Made by a program: the position numbers and the translations under genes. Below the pieces are notes generated by a model that was not told the DNA's origin, searched no databases, and saw only the letters and a program-made list of their open reading frames with translations. DNA of 46,972 nt from DATLED01 sp035525495 (GTDB lineage Bacteria; Actinomycetota; Acidimicrobiia; Acidimicrobiales; CADCTF01): assembly GCA_035525495.1 (NCBI GenBank), contig DATLED010000066.1, positions 1-46,972 of the forward strand. The letters are read 5' to 3'. Positions within the stretch are counted from its first letter, which is position 1. Every line of letters starts with the position of its first letter. Shown in pieces: positions 37,259 through 45,118 of the stretch.

Positions 37259-39057
37259 CGATGCTGCTCGCCAAGGTCGACGGAAGCGGGAGCGAGCTCG
37301 CGAGCTGGTCGCCGCTGTCGTCGCTCCTGATCCTGTTCGCCTTGATCCTGGTGGCGCTGGCACTCTTCGGCCGCAACGGCGGGAACGTCGAGTCGCGCAC
37401 GGCCAGGTTCCTGCTCCGCACGCCCGACGCGCTCGAGCGTCTCACCAAGGTGCCGGGGTGGGCGGCGGCCGTCGTCGGCCTCAGCCTCTATGGCCTGCTC
37501 GTCGCCGGCGAGGGGTTCTACAGCGACGTCGCCTGGCACATCACGCTCGGCCGCGACGACTCGCTCTTCACCGCCCCCCACACGTCGATCGTCCTCGGGC
37601 TGGGGTTCATCTTCCTGGCGGCGCTCGTCGGCGTCGGGTTCGCCTCGCTGCAGCAGGTGGACACGGCGCTGCGGTGGAAGGCCGTTCGCATCCCATGGTC
37701 GACGCTGCCCCTCTTCACCCTCGGCGGCGCGGCGCTGCTCGGGTTCCCCCTCGACGAGATCTGGCACCGCACCTACGGCGTCGACGTCACCATGTGGAGC
37801 CCGACGCACATGCTGATGATCCTCGGCGCCTCGTTCAGCGGGCTCGCGAGCTGGCTCGTCCTGGCCGAGGCGGGCGTCCGTCCGGCGAAGTGGGGTCGCG
37901 GCATGCTCGCGGTGGCGTCGTGGCTCACCCTGCAGGGACTGTCGGCGCCGCTCGGGGAGTTCTCGTTCGGCGTGCCGCAGTTCCAACAGATGTTCCACCC
38001 GCTGATCCTCTGCATCGCCAGCGGGTTCGCGCTCGTGGCCATCCGCCTCGTGCACGGACGGTTCTGGGCCCTCGGCGTCGCCGTCGTGAACTTCGCCCTG
38101 ATGAGCAGCAACCTCCTGAGCTTCGGTAGCGGCGGCGATGGCCCGGTGGAGACCCGCAACGCCGGCATCTTCGTCGCGTCCGCGCTGGCCGTGGAGGTGA
38201 TCGCCTTCGTCCTGGGCACGCGCCGATCGATCCGCTTCGCCGTCGCTTCGGGCATCGGCGTCGGGACCCTCGGACTGGCAGGGGAGTGGGCGTGGAACCA
38301 ACGCGCCTACCAGCCATGGACCACCAACCTCCTCCCGGACGCCGTGATCCTGGGGACGATCGGCGCGGTCGCCGCCGCCATCGTCGGCCTCGCCTTCGCC
38401 CGCGCGGCGGGCCTCGCGGCGGGCGTCGACGAGGAGACGAATCGGCCGGCGCCACAGCTCGTCGCGCTCGCGGGCCTCGTCGTCCTCGTCTCGCTCGCCC
38501 TGCCGATGACGCGTCACGTCGGCGACGTCGAAGCCGCGGTCTCGATCGAGCCTGCGGGCAGCACGACTGCCACCTCGCTCACCGATGCCACCGAGCAGGC
38601 CTTCGTCGAGGTCCGGCTCGATCCACCGTCAGGGGCCGCCGAGGCCCGATGGTTCCAAGCGTCGGCGTGGCAGGGCGGCGGTCTCGTGCTGGCCGACATG
38701 AAGGAGATCAGCTCGGGTGTCTACCGCTCCGAGGAACCCGTTCCCGTCGGTGGGAACTGGAAGACGCTCCTCCGGCTGCACCGCGGCGGCGAGCTCATGA
38801 CCGTACCGGTCTTCCTCCCCGCGGATCCCGCGATCCACGAACCGGAGATCTCCGCGGTCGACCGGACGCAGAAGTTCGAGCCCGAGACCCGCTATCTCCT
38901 CCGGGAGACCCGACCGGGCCAGATGCTGGTCGCGTCCCTCGTGTACGTGCTCCTGGTCGTCGTCGCGATGGCGTGGATCGCATCCTTCGCCATCGCCGCG
39001 GTGCGCATCGGTCGAGGCACGAGCCAGACCCGACCGGCACAACAGGTGCACGCCTGA
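37255..39057 (+). CDS. Polytopic membrane protein with duplicated D-W-H-G-D-H motif and possible FixH/YtkA-like C-terminal domain
   Basis: The 600-residue protein is not recognised as a characterised family. About ten membrane helices fill residues 20-425. An external soluble domain (about 430-550) and a last helix (about 562-585) follow. Two loops carry the same spaced motif D-x2-W-H-x-T-x-G-x-D-x7-H-x5-G: Asp91, Trp94, His95, Thr97, Gly99, Asp101, His109, Gly115, and Asp167, Trp170, His171, Thr173, Gly175, Asp177, His185, Gly191. Another His248 is in QQMFHP. Such His/Asp sets suggest metal or cofactor binding. The C-terminal part (GVYRSEEPVPVGGNWKTLLR) resembles FixH or YtkA-like beta domains. 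It is translationally coupled to the TetR gene. Confidence 0.65.
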   Translation: MTMLLAKVDGSGSELASWSPLSSLLILFALILVALALFGRNGGNVESRTARFLLRTPDALERLTKVPGWAAAVVGLSLYGLLVAGEGFYSDVAWHITLGRDDSLFTAPHTSIVLGLGFIFLAALVGVGFASLQQVDTALRWKAVRIPWSTLPLFTLGGAALLGFPLDEIWHRTYGVDVTMWSPTHMLMILGASFSGLASWLVLAEAGVRPAKWGRGMLAVASWLTLQGLSAPLGEFSFGVPQFQQMFHPLILCIASGFALVAIRLVHGRFWALGVAVVNFALMSSNLLSFGSGGDGPVETRNAGIFVASALAVEVIAFVLGTRRSIRFAVASGIGVGTLGLAGEWAWNQRAYQPWTTNLLPDAVILGTIGAVAAAIVGLAFARAAGLAAGVDEETNRPAPQLVALAGLVVLVSLALPMTRHVGDVEAAVSIEPAGSTTATSLTDATEQAFVEVRLDPPSGAAEARWFQASAWQGGGLVLADMKEISSGVYRSEEPVPVGGNWKTLLRLHRGGELMTVPVFLPADPAIHEPEISAVDRTQKFEPETRYLLRETRPGQMLVASLVYVLLVVVAMAWIASFAIAAVRIGRGTSQTRPAQQVHA

Positions 39058-39085
39058 CATCCTCGTTCTTGTCGCACCCCCTCCG

Positions 39086-39091
39086 TAGGCT
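39086..39091 (+). promoter_or_regulatory. -10 box TAGGCT of putative leaderless promoter (radA)
   Basis: TAGGCT ends 6 nt before ATG 39098. Confidence 0.5.
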
Positions 39092-39097
39092 CGTTTC

Positions 39098-40474
39098 ATG
39101 GCCCGCCTCCGCACCGTCCACCGCTGCACCGAGTGCGGCGCGGGCGCGGCCCGCTGGTCGGGCCGCTGCGGCGTCTGCGGCGAGTGGAACACCCTCGTCG
39201 AGGAGGTGGAGGAGGTTCGGAGGGCGGCCACGCAACAGGCGGCGGCCGCGGCCCGCGCCCTCGGCGGCGAGCACCCGGTCCCCATCCTCGAGATCGACGC
39301 CGCCGAGTACACCGCACGGGCGACGGGCATCGGTGAGCTCGACCGCGTCCTCGGTGGAGGGTTCGTCCCCGGGTCGGTGACGCTCGTCGGGGGCGAGCCG
39401 GGCATCGGGAAGTCGACGCTCCTCCTCCAAGCCCTCGGGGCCCTCGCCGCCACCGGCGCACGCGGTCTCCTGGTGTCCGCAGAGGAGAGCAAGCAGCAGG
39501 TACGGCTCCGGGCAGAACGCCTCGGCACCCTCGACCCCCGCATCCTCCTGCTCAGCGAGACGTCGCTACCCAACGTCATCGATGCCGTCGAGGCGACCCG
39601 TCCCGACTACCTCGTCATCGACTCCATCCAGACGATCTTCGACCCCGACCTCCAATCGGCTCCCGGCTCCGTCGCGCAGGTGCGCGAGTGCGCACACCAG
39701 CTCGTCCAGCTGGCCAAGCAACGGGCGATGGCGACGGTCCTCGTCGGCCACGTCACCAAGGAGGGAGCGCTCGCGGGGCCCCGGGTCCTCGAGCACATCG
39801 TCGACACGGTCCTGAGCTTCGAGGGCGACCGCCACCATGCCCTCCGGCTCCTCCGGGCGGCGAAGCACCGGTTCGGGTCGACGGAGGAGCTCGGCCTCTT
39901 CGAGATGACCGAGGCGGGCCTCGACGGGGTGCCCGACCCGAGCGGGCTCTTCCTCGGCGATCGCACCACGAACGTCCCCGGCTCGATCGTCGTGCCCGCC
40001 ATGGAGGGCCATCGCCCGTTGCTCGTCGAGGTCCAGGCCCTCGTCGCGCCCTCGTCGCTGGCCATGCCGCGTCGCAGCGCGCAGGGGCTCGATCAGGGGC
40101 GGTTGTCCCTGCTGCTGGCCGTCCTCGATCGCCGTGTCGGCCTCACCTTCGGCGGCGTCGACGTCTACGTCTCGGCCGTCGGCGGGGTCCGCATCAACGA
40201 GCCCGGCGCCGACCTCGCCGTCGCCCTGGCGCTGGCATCGGCGATCACGGGGACCGCGCTCCCACCAGGGCTCGTCGCCTGTGGCGAGATCGGTCTCGGC
40301 GGTGAGCTCCGACAGGTCGCACACACCTCCCGCCGTCTCGCCGAAGCCGCCCGCCTCGGGTTCGACGAAGCCATCGTGCCCGCCTCCGCCCCGTCCGCTC
40401 CTGGGGGCCTGCGACTGCACCGCGTCGCGTCCCTCGCCGACGGCATCGCCGCCGCCCAGCTCGTGCTCGCCTGA
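39098..40474 (+). CDS. radA: DNA repair protein RadA (Sms)
   Basis: Recombination ATPase/helicase that promotes branch migration; 458 residues. The N-terminal zinc finger is Cys10, Cys13, Cys24 and Cys27. The Walker A motif is GEPGIGKS (99-106). LLVSAEES and YLVIDSIQTI are present. The RadA-specific KNRFG motif reads KHRFG (256-260). The C-terminal Lon-like domain is visible as GLTFGGVDVYVSAVGGVRIN and GLGGELRQV. It is followed by disA, the widespread radA-disA pair. Confidence 0.96.
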   Translation: MARLRTVHRCTECGAGAARWSGRCGVCGEWNTLVEEVEEVRRAATQQAAAAARALGGEHPVPILEIDAAEYTARATGIGELDRVLGGGFVPGSVTLVGGEPGIGKSTLLLQALGALAATGARGLLVSAEESKQQVRLRAERLGTLDPRILLLSETSLPNVIDAVEATRPDYLVIDSIQTIFDPDLQSAPGSVAQVRECAHQLVQLAKQRAMATVLVGHVTKEGALAGPRVLEHIVDTVLSFEGDRHHALRLLRAAKHRFGSTEELGLFEMTEAGLDGVPDPSGLFLGDRTTNVPGSIVVPAMEGHRPLLVEVQALVAPSSLAMPRRSAQGLDQGRLSLLLAVLDRRVGLTFGGVDVYVSAVGGVRINEPGADLAVALALASAITGTALPPGLVACGEIGLGGELRQVAHTSRRLAEAARLGFDEAIVPASAPSAPGGLRLHRVASLADGIAAAQLVLA

Positions 40475-40502
40475 TCACGGCGCTGCGGAAGTCCCGCCAA
40501 AG

Positions 40503-40508
40503 TACGAT
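40503..40508 (+). promoter_or_regulatory. -10 box TACGAT of putative leaderless promoter (disA)
   Basis: TACGAT ends 8 nt before ATG 40517. Confidence 0.5.
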
Positions 40509-40516
40509 TCGGGCCG

Positions 40517-41593
40517 ATGCCGGCCCGTCGCAGCAACGTGGCGTTCATCGAGGCGCTGGCGGCCGTCGCCCCGGGCACTCCCCTGCGCGACGGCGTCGAC
40601 CGGATCCTCCAGGCCAACATGGGTGCCCTGATCGTCGTCGGCGACGGGCCCGACGTCCTCGAGATCTGCTCCGGCGGTTTCCTCATGGACGCCGAGTTCA
40701 CGCCGCAGCGCCTGAGCGAGCTGGCGAAGATGGACGGCGCCATCATCCTCGCTCCCGACGCCACCCGCATCGCCCGGGCCAACGTCCACCTCGTCCCCAA
40801 CCCCAACGTCACCACGTCCGAGACGGGCACCCGTCACCGCACCGCCGAGCGGGTCGCCCGCAGCATCGACGTCCCGGTGATCAGCGTGTCCGAAGAGCTC
40901 AGCCTCATCGCCGTCTACCGCAAGGACCGCAAGCACGTCCTCGAACCCATCCCGCGCCTCCTCGCCCGCGCCAACCAGGGGCTGCAGACGCTCGAGCGCT
41001 ACAAGGCCCGACTCGACGCCGTCAGCGGCAGCCTCAGCGCCCTCGAGGTCGAGGATCTCGTCACCGTGCGCGACGTCGTCACGGTCCTGCAGCGCGCCGA
41101 GATGGTCCGGCGGATCGCCGAAGAGCTCGATGGCTACATCGTGGAGCTCGGCGTCGACGGCCGCCTCGTCCTCCTCCAGCTCGAGGAGCTGATGGGCGGG
41201 GTCGACGACGACCGCCGCTTCGTCATCAAGGACTACTTCCGCGATCGTCCGAACCTCCTCGACAAGGCGATGGAGGCGCTCGCGACCTTTTCGACCGAGG
41301 ACCTCCTCGACCTCAAGAACGTGGCCGCGGTGCTGCACCTCCCGGCCGGGGCGAGCGAGCTCGACGCCAGCGTGCAGCCCCGGGGCTACCGCCTCCTGTC
41401 GAAGATCCCCCGCCTCCCCGACACCGTCGTCGAGCGCATCGTCCAGCGATTCGACAACCTGCAGAAGATCCTGCGGGCGACGACGTCGGACCTCGACGAC
41501 GTCGAAGGCGTCGGCAACAGCCGCGCCCGATCGATCAAGGACGGCCTCGCCCGACTCGCCGAGACGTCGATCCTCGATCGCTACACCAGCTGA
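40517..41593 (+). CDS. disA: DNA integrity scanning protein DisA, diadenylate cyclase
   Basis: Makes c-di-AMP from two ATP while scanning DNA; 358 residues. The DAC domain has the DGA motif (73-75, in KMDGAIILAP) and the RHR motif (106-108, in GTRHRTAER). A helical linker follows. The C-terminal helix-hairpin-helix DNA-binding part is LDDVEGVGNSRARSIKDGL. Family length is normal and all key residues are present. Known RadA-DisA interaction fits the gene order. Confidence 0.97.
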   Translation: MPARRSNVAFIEALAAVAPGTPLRDGVDRILQANMGALIVVGDGPDVLEICSGGFLMDAEFTPQRLSELAKMDGAIILAPDATRIARANVHLVPNPNVTTSETGTRHRTAERVARSIDVPVISVSEELSLIAVYRKDRKHVLEPIPRLLARANQGLQTLERYKARLDAVSGSLSALEVEDLVTVRDVVTVLQRAEMVRRIAEELDGYIVELGVDGRLVLLQLEELMGGVDDDRRFVIKDYFRDRPNLLDKAMEALATFSTEDLLDLKNVAAVLHLPAGASELDASVQPRGYRLLSKIPRLPDTVVERIVQRFDNLQKILRATTSDLDDVEGVGNSRARSIKDGLARLAETSILDRYTS

Positions 41594-41601
41594 ACCGTCG
41601 C

Positions 41602-42261
41602 CTAGCGGGCGCGGCGGGCCAGCTGCTCGCGATCGGTGATCTTGTAGCGACGCTCGGCCTGCTCGAGCCACCCCAGGCGGATGAACGCCGACAGCGCCTT
41701 GTTCACCCGTTCCCGGGACGCGCCCACCATCCCCGCCAGCTCCTCCTGGGTCACGGGCAGGACGAACTCGTCGGCGTCTCCCGCCAGCTCGAGCAGGCGC
41801 TTGGCCGTCCGCCCGGTCACGTCGAGGAACACCGAGTCGGCCAGCGCCGCGTCCGTCGTCCGCAGCCGCTGGCTCAGCAGCCGGACGACGCCCCAGAGCA
41901 GCTCGGGGCTCGCCTTGAGGATCGACTCGACGATTCCGTACGGAACCGCCACCAGCTCGGAGGGCTCCAGCGCCCTCGCCCCCGCGGAGCGCTTGCCGCC
42001 GTCGAGCAACGGCATCTCCCCGAACAGGTCCCCGGCCTCCATGAGCGCGATCACGGACTCCCGGCCGTCGACCGAGGTGTTGGCCATGGCGATGCGGCCG
42101 GAGTGCACGACGTAGAGCTCCTCGGGCGGGTCCTCTTCGCGGAAGACCACGTCGTTGCGGCGCAGCTGGCGCACCTCGGACGCGGCTGCGACCTGGGCCA
42201 GCGCCTCCGCGTCGAAGCCGTGGAACAGGTCCGACTCCGCCAACAGGTCGAGGATGTCCAC
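41602..42261 (-). CDS. crp: CRP/FNR-family transcriptional regulator
   Basis: Protein of 219 residues. The N-terminal cyclic-nucleotide-binding barrel has the phosphate-binding cassette-like segment AGDLFGEMPLLDGGKRSAGA. The dimer helix is followed by a winged helix-turn-helix, TQEELAGMVGASRERVNKAL. It resembles the cAMP-binding Crp/Glx group of actinobacteria. It is convergent with disA (8-nt gap) and divergent from carD. A perfect CRP-type palindrome overlaps its own promoter. Start GTG 42261. Confidence 0.92.
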   Translation of the reverse strand: MDILDLLAESDLFHGFDAEALAQVAAASEVRQLRRNDVVFREEDPPEELYVVHSGRIAMANTSVDGRESVIALMEAGDLFGEMPLLDGGKRSAGARALEPSELVAVPYGIVESILKASPELLWGVVRLLSQRLRTTDAALADSVFLDVTGRTAKRLLELAGDADEFVLPVTQEELAGMVGASRERVNKALSAFIRLGWLEQAERRYKITDREQLARRAR

Positions 42262-42268
42262 GGCGGTG

Positions 42269-42274
42269 ATCGTA
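42269..42274 (-). promoter_or_regulatory. -10 box TACGAT of putative leaderless promoter (crp)
   Basis: On the minus strand TACGAT ends 7 nt before the GTG start at 42261. Confidence 0.55.
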
Positions 42275-42280
42275 GTTCGA

Positions 42281-42296
42281 CGTGACCCCCGTCACG
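42281..42296. promoter_or_regulatory. Perfect CRP-binding palindrome CGTGA-N6-TCACG
   Basis: The 16-bp site has symmetrical arms CGTGA and TCACG around CCCCCG, matching the actinobacterial CRP consensus (T/C)GTGA-N6-TCAC(A/G). Its centre is about 27 bp upstream of the presumed leaderless start of crp, over the -35/-10 spacer, which predicts autorepression. It is also about 70 bp upstream of the carD start-site region. Confidence 0.75.
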
Positions 42297-42320
42297 CCTG
42301 GTGAGCTCGCAAAACGGCGA

Positions 42321-42350
42321 TTGGCAGAACCGATGGATCACCCGTACCCT
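42321..42350 (+). promoter_or_regulatory. Promoter of carD (TTGGCA-N18-TACCCT)
   Basis: A -35-like TTGGCA (42321-42326) and a -10-like TACCCT (42345-42350) have an 18-nt spacer. Transcription would begin near 42357, leaving a leader of about 32 nt with GGGAG at a proper distance before ATG 42389. This gene therefore has a conventional leader, unlike many neighbours. Confidence 0.55.
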
Positions 42351-42388
42351 CCAAGAGCCGCCCGCCTTTTCCTCTCCCTGGGAGCACT

Positions 42389-42868
42389 ATGCCGTTCGAC
42401 GTCGGTGACAAGGTCGTCTACCCCCATCACGGCGCTGCCGTGATCGAGCGCAAGGAGAAGAAGGAGGCGTTCGGTGAGACGAACGAGTACCTCGTCCTCA
42501 AGCTCGCCTACGGCGACCTGACGCTGATGGTTCCCACCGACAAGTGCGACGAGGTCGGGCTCCGCGAGGTCATCAACGACGAAGAGGTCGAGGAGGTGTT
42601 CGCCGTCCTGCGCAAGAAGGAGGCGCGGATGCCGACGAACTGGTCCCGCCGCTACAAGAACCACGTCGAGAAGCTCAAGTCCGGCGACATCTACCAGGTG
42701 GCCGAGGTCGTGCGGAACCTCTCGATCCGAGACAAGGACAAGGGCCTCTCGGCCGGCGAGAAGCGCATGCTCTCCAAGGCCCGCCAGATCCTCGTCTCCG
42801 AGCTCACCTTCGCCATCGGCGTCTCCGAGGAAGAGGCCGAGAAGAAGCTCAACGAGGCTCTTCCGTAG
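42389..42868 (+). CDS. carD: CarD-family RNA polymerase-binding regulator
   Basis: Protein of 159 residues that stabilises the RNA polymerase open complex, notably at rRNA promoters. The N-terminal RNA-polymerase-interacting Tudor-like domain begins MPFDVGDKVVYPHHGAAVI and includes YLVLKLAYGDLTLMVP. The C-terminal helical DNA-binding domain includes MPTNWSRRYKNHVEKLKSGD, with the conserved Trp that inserts at the -10 edge. A Shine-Dalgarno GGGAG precedes ATG 42389. Confidence 0.97.
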   Translation: MPFDVGDKVVYPHHGAAVIERKEKKEAFGETNEYLVLKLAYGDLTLMVPTDKCDEVGLREVINDEEVEEVFAVLRKKEARMPTNWSRRYKNHVEKLKSGDIYQVAEVVRNLSIRDKDKGLSAGEKRMLSKARQILVSELTFAIGVSEEEAEKKLNEALP

Positions 42869-42920
42869 CCGATACCTCAAGAAGGCGTGCTTCGGGCGCG
42901 CCCGATCGGGGGCCTCCGCA

Positions 42921-43976
42921 GTGTTCGTCGAGATCGTCCGCCTGTTCATCGTGTTCCTGGCGACCGCCGCCGGGTACACGCTGGGCCGCGGGGCGGGGAT
43001 GGAGCTCAGCGGCAACGGCGCCATCATCGGCGCCACCCTCGGGGCGTGCATCGGCTACGTCTCTGGCGGGATCCTCGGACGGCTCGTGGGCGCGGCGATG
43101 GGCATGGTCGAGGAGCGGGTGGACGAGCTCCCTGCGGGCAAGGTGCTGGCGGGGGCGATCGGTGCCGCCTTCCTCGGCGGGTTGGCGGCCATCCTCGCCG
43201 TCCCCTTCGTCGTCCTGCTGCCCGTCCTGTGGGGGTGGCCGATCTTCGGGCTCCTCGTGTGGATCGGGGGCTATCTCGGCTGGCGCCTGACGTCGCGGAA
43301 GTACGAGGACCTGCTCGCCCTCGCGGGGCTGTCGACGCGTCCACTCGTCCGCGCCACTCCTTACGGCAGCGGCGAGTCCGATGCCCACCTGGTGGACACG
43401 AGCGCCGTCATCGACGGCCGCCTGCTGGCCATCGTCCGCGCCGGCTTCCTTCGGGGACCGCTCCTCGTGCCCCGCTTCGTCCTCGACGAGCTGCAGACGA
43501 TCGCCGATGCGCAGGACCCGACCCGCCGGCGAAGGGGCCGCCGCGGCCTCGACCTCCTCGACGCCCTGCAGGGCCACGCGGGGGTGGACATCGAGATCCT
43601 CGACGACGAGGTCGTCGAGCACGACGAGGTCGACGCCAAACTGGTCGCGCTGGCCCGCCGGCTCAAGGTCGGCCTGATCACGGTCGACGAGCCGCTGCAG
43701 CGCGTCGCCGAGCTCCAGGGCGTCAAGTGCCTGAGCCTCCATCGGTTGTCCGACGGCATGCGGCCCGTCCACGTCCCCGGCGAGGTCGTCCGGCTGCCGA
43801 TCACACGACCTGGCAAGGAGCCCGGCCAGGGCGTCGGCTTCCTCGACGACGGGACGATGGTCGTCGTCGCCGACGGAGAGCCGCTCGTCGGACGCGAGGT
43901 CGACGCCCGCATCACCGGGAACGTGAAGACGGCGATGGGCAACATGCTGTTCGCATCGATCTCCGAAGCGGGCTAG
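42921..43976 (+). CDS. Integral membrane PIN-TRAM domain protein (YacL type)
   Basis: Protein of 351 residues. About four N-terminal membrane segments (1-125) are followed by a PIN nuclease-like domain (about 152-275; HLVDTSAVIDGRL, LVPRFVLDELQTIAD, LITVDEPLQ, with the acidic residues kept). A C-terminal TRAM domain (about 290-350; GKEPGQGVGFLDDGTMVVVA) should bind RNA. Homologues adjoin carD, disA or ispD in Firmicutes and actinobacteria. The precise RNA substrate is unknown. It starts at GTG 42921, 52 nt after carD. Confidence 0.92.
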   Translation: MFVEIVRLFIVFLATAAGYTLGRGAGMELSGNGAIIGATLGACIGYVSGGILGRLVGAAMGMVEERVDELPAGKVLAGAIGAAFLGGLAAILAVPFVVLLPVLWGWPIFGLLVWIGGYLGWRLTSRKYEDLLALAGLSTRPLVRATPYGSGESDAHLVDTSAVIDGRLLAIVRAGFLRGPLLVPRFVLDELQTIADAQDPTRRRRGRRGLDLLDALQGHAGVDIEILDDEVVEHDEVDAKLVALARRLKVGLITVDEPLQRVAELQGVKCLSLHRLSDGMRPVHVPGEVVRLPITRPGKEPGQGVGFLDDGTMVVVADGEPLVGREVDARITGNVKTAMGNMLFASISEAG

Positions 43977-43986
43977 AGACCCCGGG

Positions 43987-43992
43987 TAGCCT
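43987..43992 (+). promoter_or_regulatory. -10 box TAGCCT of putative leaderless promoter (ispD)
   Basis: TAGCCT ends 8 nt before GTG 44001, in the 24-nt gap after the PIN-TRAM gene. Confidence 0.5.
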
Positions 43993-44000
43993 TCGGCGTC

Positions 44001-44639
44001 GTGCCTGTCTGGACCATCGTCGTCGCCGCCGGCAGCGGCTCCCGGTTCGGCCGCTCCAAGCAGTACGAACGCCTGGGCGACAAGCGGGTCCTGGACTGGG
44101 CGCTCGACGCCGCCCGCGCCGTGAGCGAGGGCGTGGTGCTGGTCGTCCCGTCCGACATCGCCGCGCGGCGGGAGGCTGGGGTGGACGCCGTCGTCGCCGG
44201 TGGCACGACGCGATCGGCGTCGGTGCGGGCCGGTCTGGCCGCGGTGCCGGGCGATGCCGACGTCATCCTCGTCCACGACGCGGCCCGGCCGCTCGCGCCC
44301 ATTCATCTGTTCGAGGCGGTCGTCGCGGCGGTGCAGGCGGGGGCGTCGTGTGCCATCCCCGGCGTGGCGGTGTCGAGCACCGTGAAGCGGGTAGCCGGCA
44401 ATCGGGTCGTCGAGACCGTCGACCGCGCCGATCTCGTGGAGGTGCAGACGCCGCAGGGGTTCTCGGCAGCCGCGCTGCGGGCGGCCCACGCCGAAGAGCC
44501 CGACGCCACCGACGATGCCGCGCTGGTCGAGGCCGCAGGGGGCTCGGTCGTCGTCGTCGAAGGCGATCCCGCGAACCTCAAGCTGACGCACCCGCACGAC
44601 CTCGCGTTGGCGCGGGCGCTGCTCGAGGAGCGCGCGTGA
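44001..44639 (+). CDS. ispD: 2-C-methyl-D-erythritol 4-phosphate cytidylyltransferase
   Basis: Third step of the MEP isoprenoid pathway, transferring CMP to MEP. The 212-residue protein has the nucleotidyltransferase loop VVAAGSGSRFG and RSKQY, then DVILVHDAARPL, AIPGVAVSSTVK, VEVQTPQGF, and TDDAALVEAAG. The stop overlaps the GTG of ispF. Confidence 0.96.
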   Translation: MPVWTIVVAAGSGSRFGRSKQYERLGDKRVLDWALDAARAVSEGVVLVVPSDIAARREAGVDAVVAGGTTRSASVRAGLAAVPGDADVILVHDAARPLAPIHLFEAVVAAVQAGASCAIPGVAVSSTVKRVAGNRVVETVDRADLVEVQTPQGFSAAALRAAHAEEPDATDDAALVEAAGGSVVVVEGDPANLKLTHPHDLALARALLEERA

Positions 44640-45118
44640 TCCGCGTCGGGATGGGCTTCGACGTCCACCCCTTCACCGACGACCCGGATCGCCGCCTCGT
44701 CCTCGGAGGCGTCGAGCTCGAAGGCGAGCGCGGTCTCGTCGGGCACAGCGACAGCGACGTGATCGCCCATGCCGTCGCCGACGCGTTGCTGGGCGCCGCC
44801 GGCATCGGCGATCTCGGCGGGCTGTTCCCGGCGAGCGACCCGACGTGGAAGGACGCCGACTCGATCGAGCTCCTCATCACCGTGCGCGATCGCGTCGCCG
44901 CTGCGGGGTGGTCGGTCCTGAACGTCGACTGCGCGGTCGTCCTGGAGGCGCCGAAGCTCGCCGCCCACGTGCGGGCCATGCAGGACCGGCTGCGGGGTGC
45001 GGCCGGTGCAGACGTCTCGGTGAAGCCGAAGCGGGCCGAGGGGCTCGGGTCGCTCGGACGGGCCGAGGGAATCGCCTGCTGGGCCGTCGCCCTCGTCGAG
45101 TCGACGCCGACGGCATGA
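44636..45118 (+). CDS. ispF: 2-C-methyl-D-erythritol 2,4-cyclodiphosphate synthase
   Basis: Fifth step of the MEP pathway. The 160-residue protein from GTG 44636 has the metal-binding GMGFDVHPF, GLVGHSDSDVIAHAVADALL, IGDLGGLFPASDPTWKDADS, and KPKRAEGLGSLGRAEGIACW. The open frame continues upstream, but the coupled start is clear. It overlaps rlmB by 4 bp. Confidence 0.97.
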   Translation: MIRVGMGFDVHPFTDDPDRRLVLGGVELEGERGLVGHSDSDVIAHAVADALLGAAGIGDLGGLFPASDPTWKDADSIELLITVRDRVAAAGWSVLNVDCAVVLEAPKLAAHVRAMQDRLRGAAGADVSVKPKRAEGLGSLGRAEGIACWAVALVESTPTA

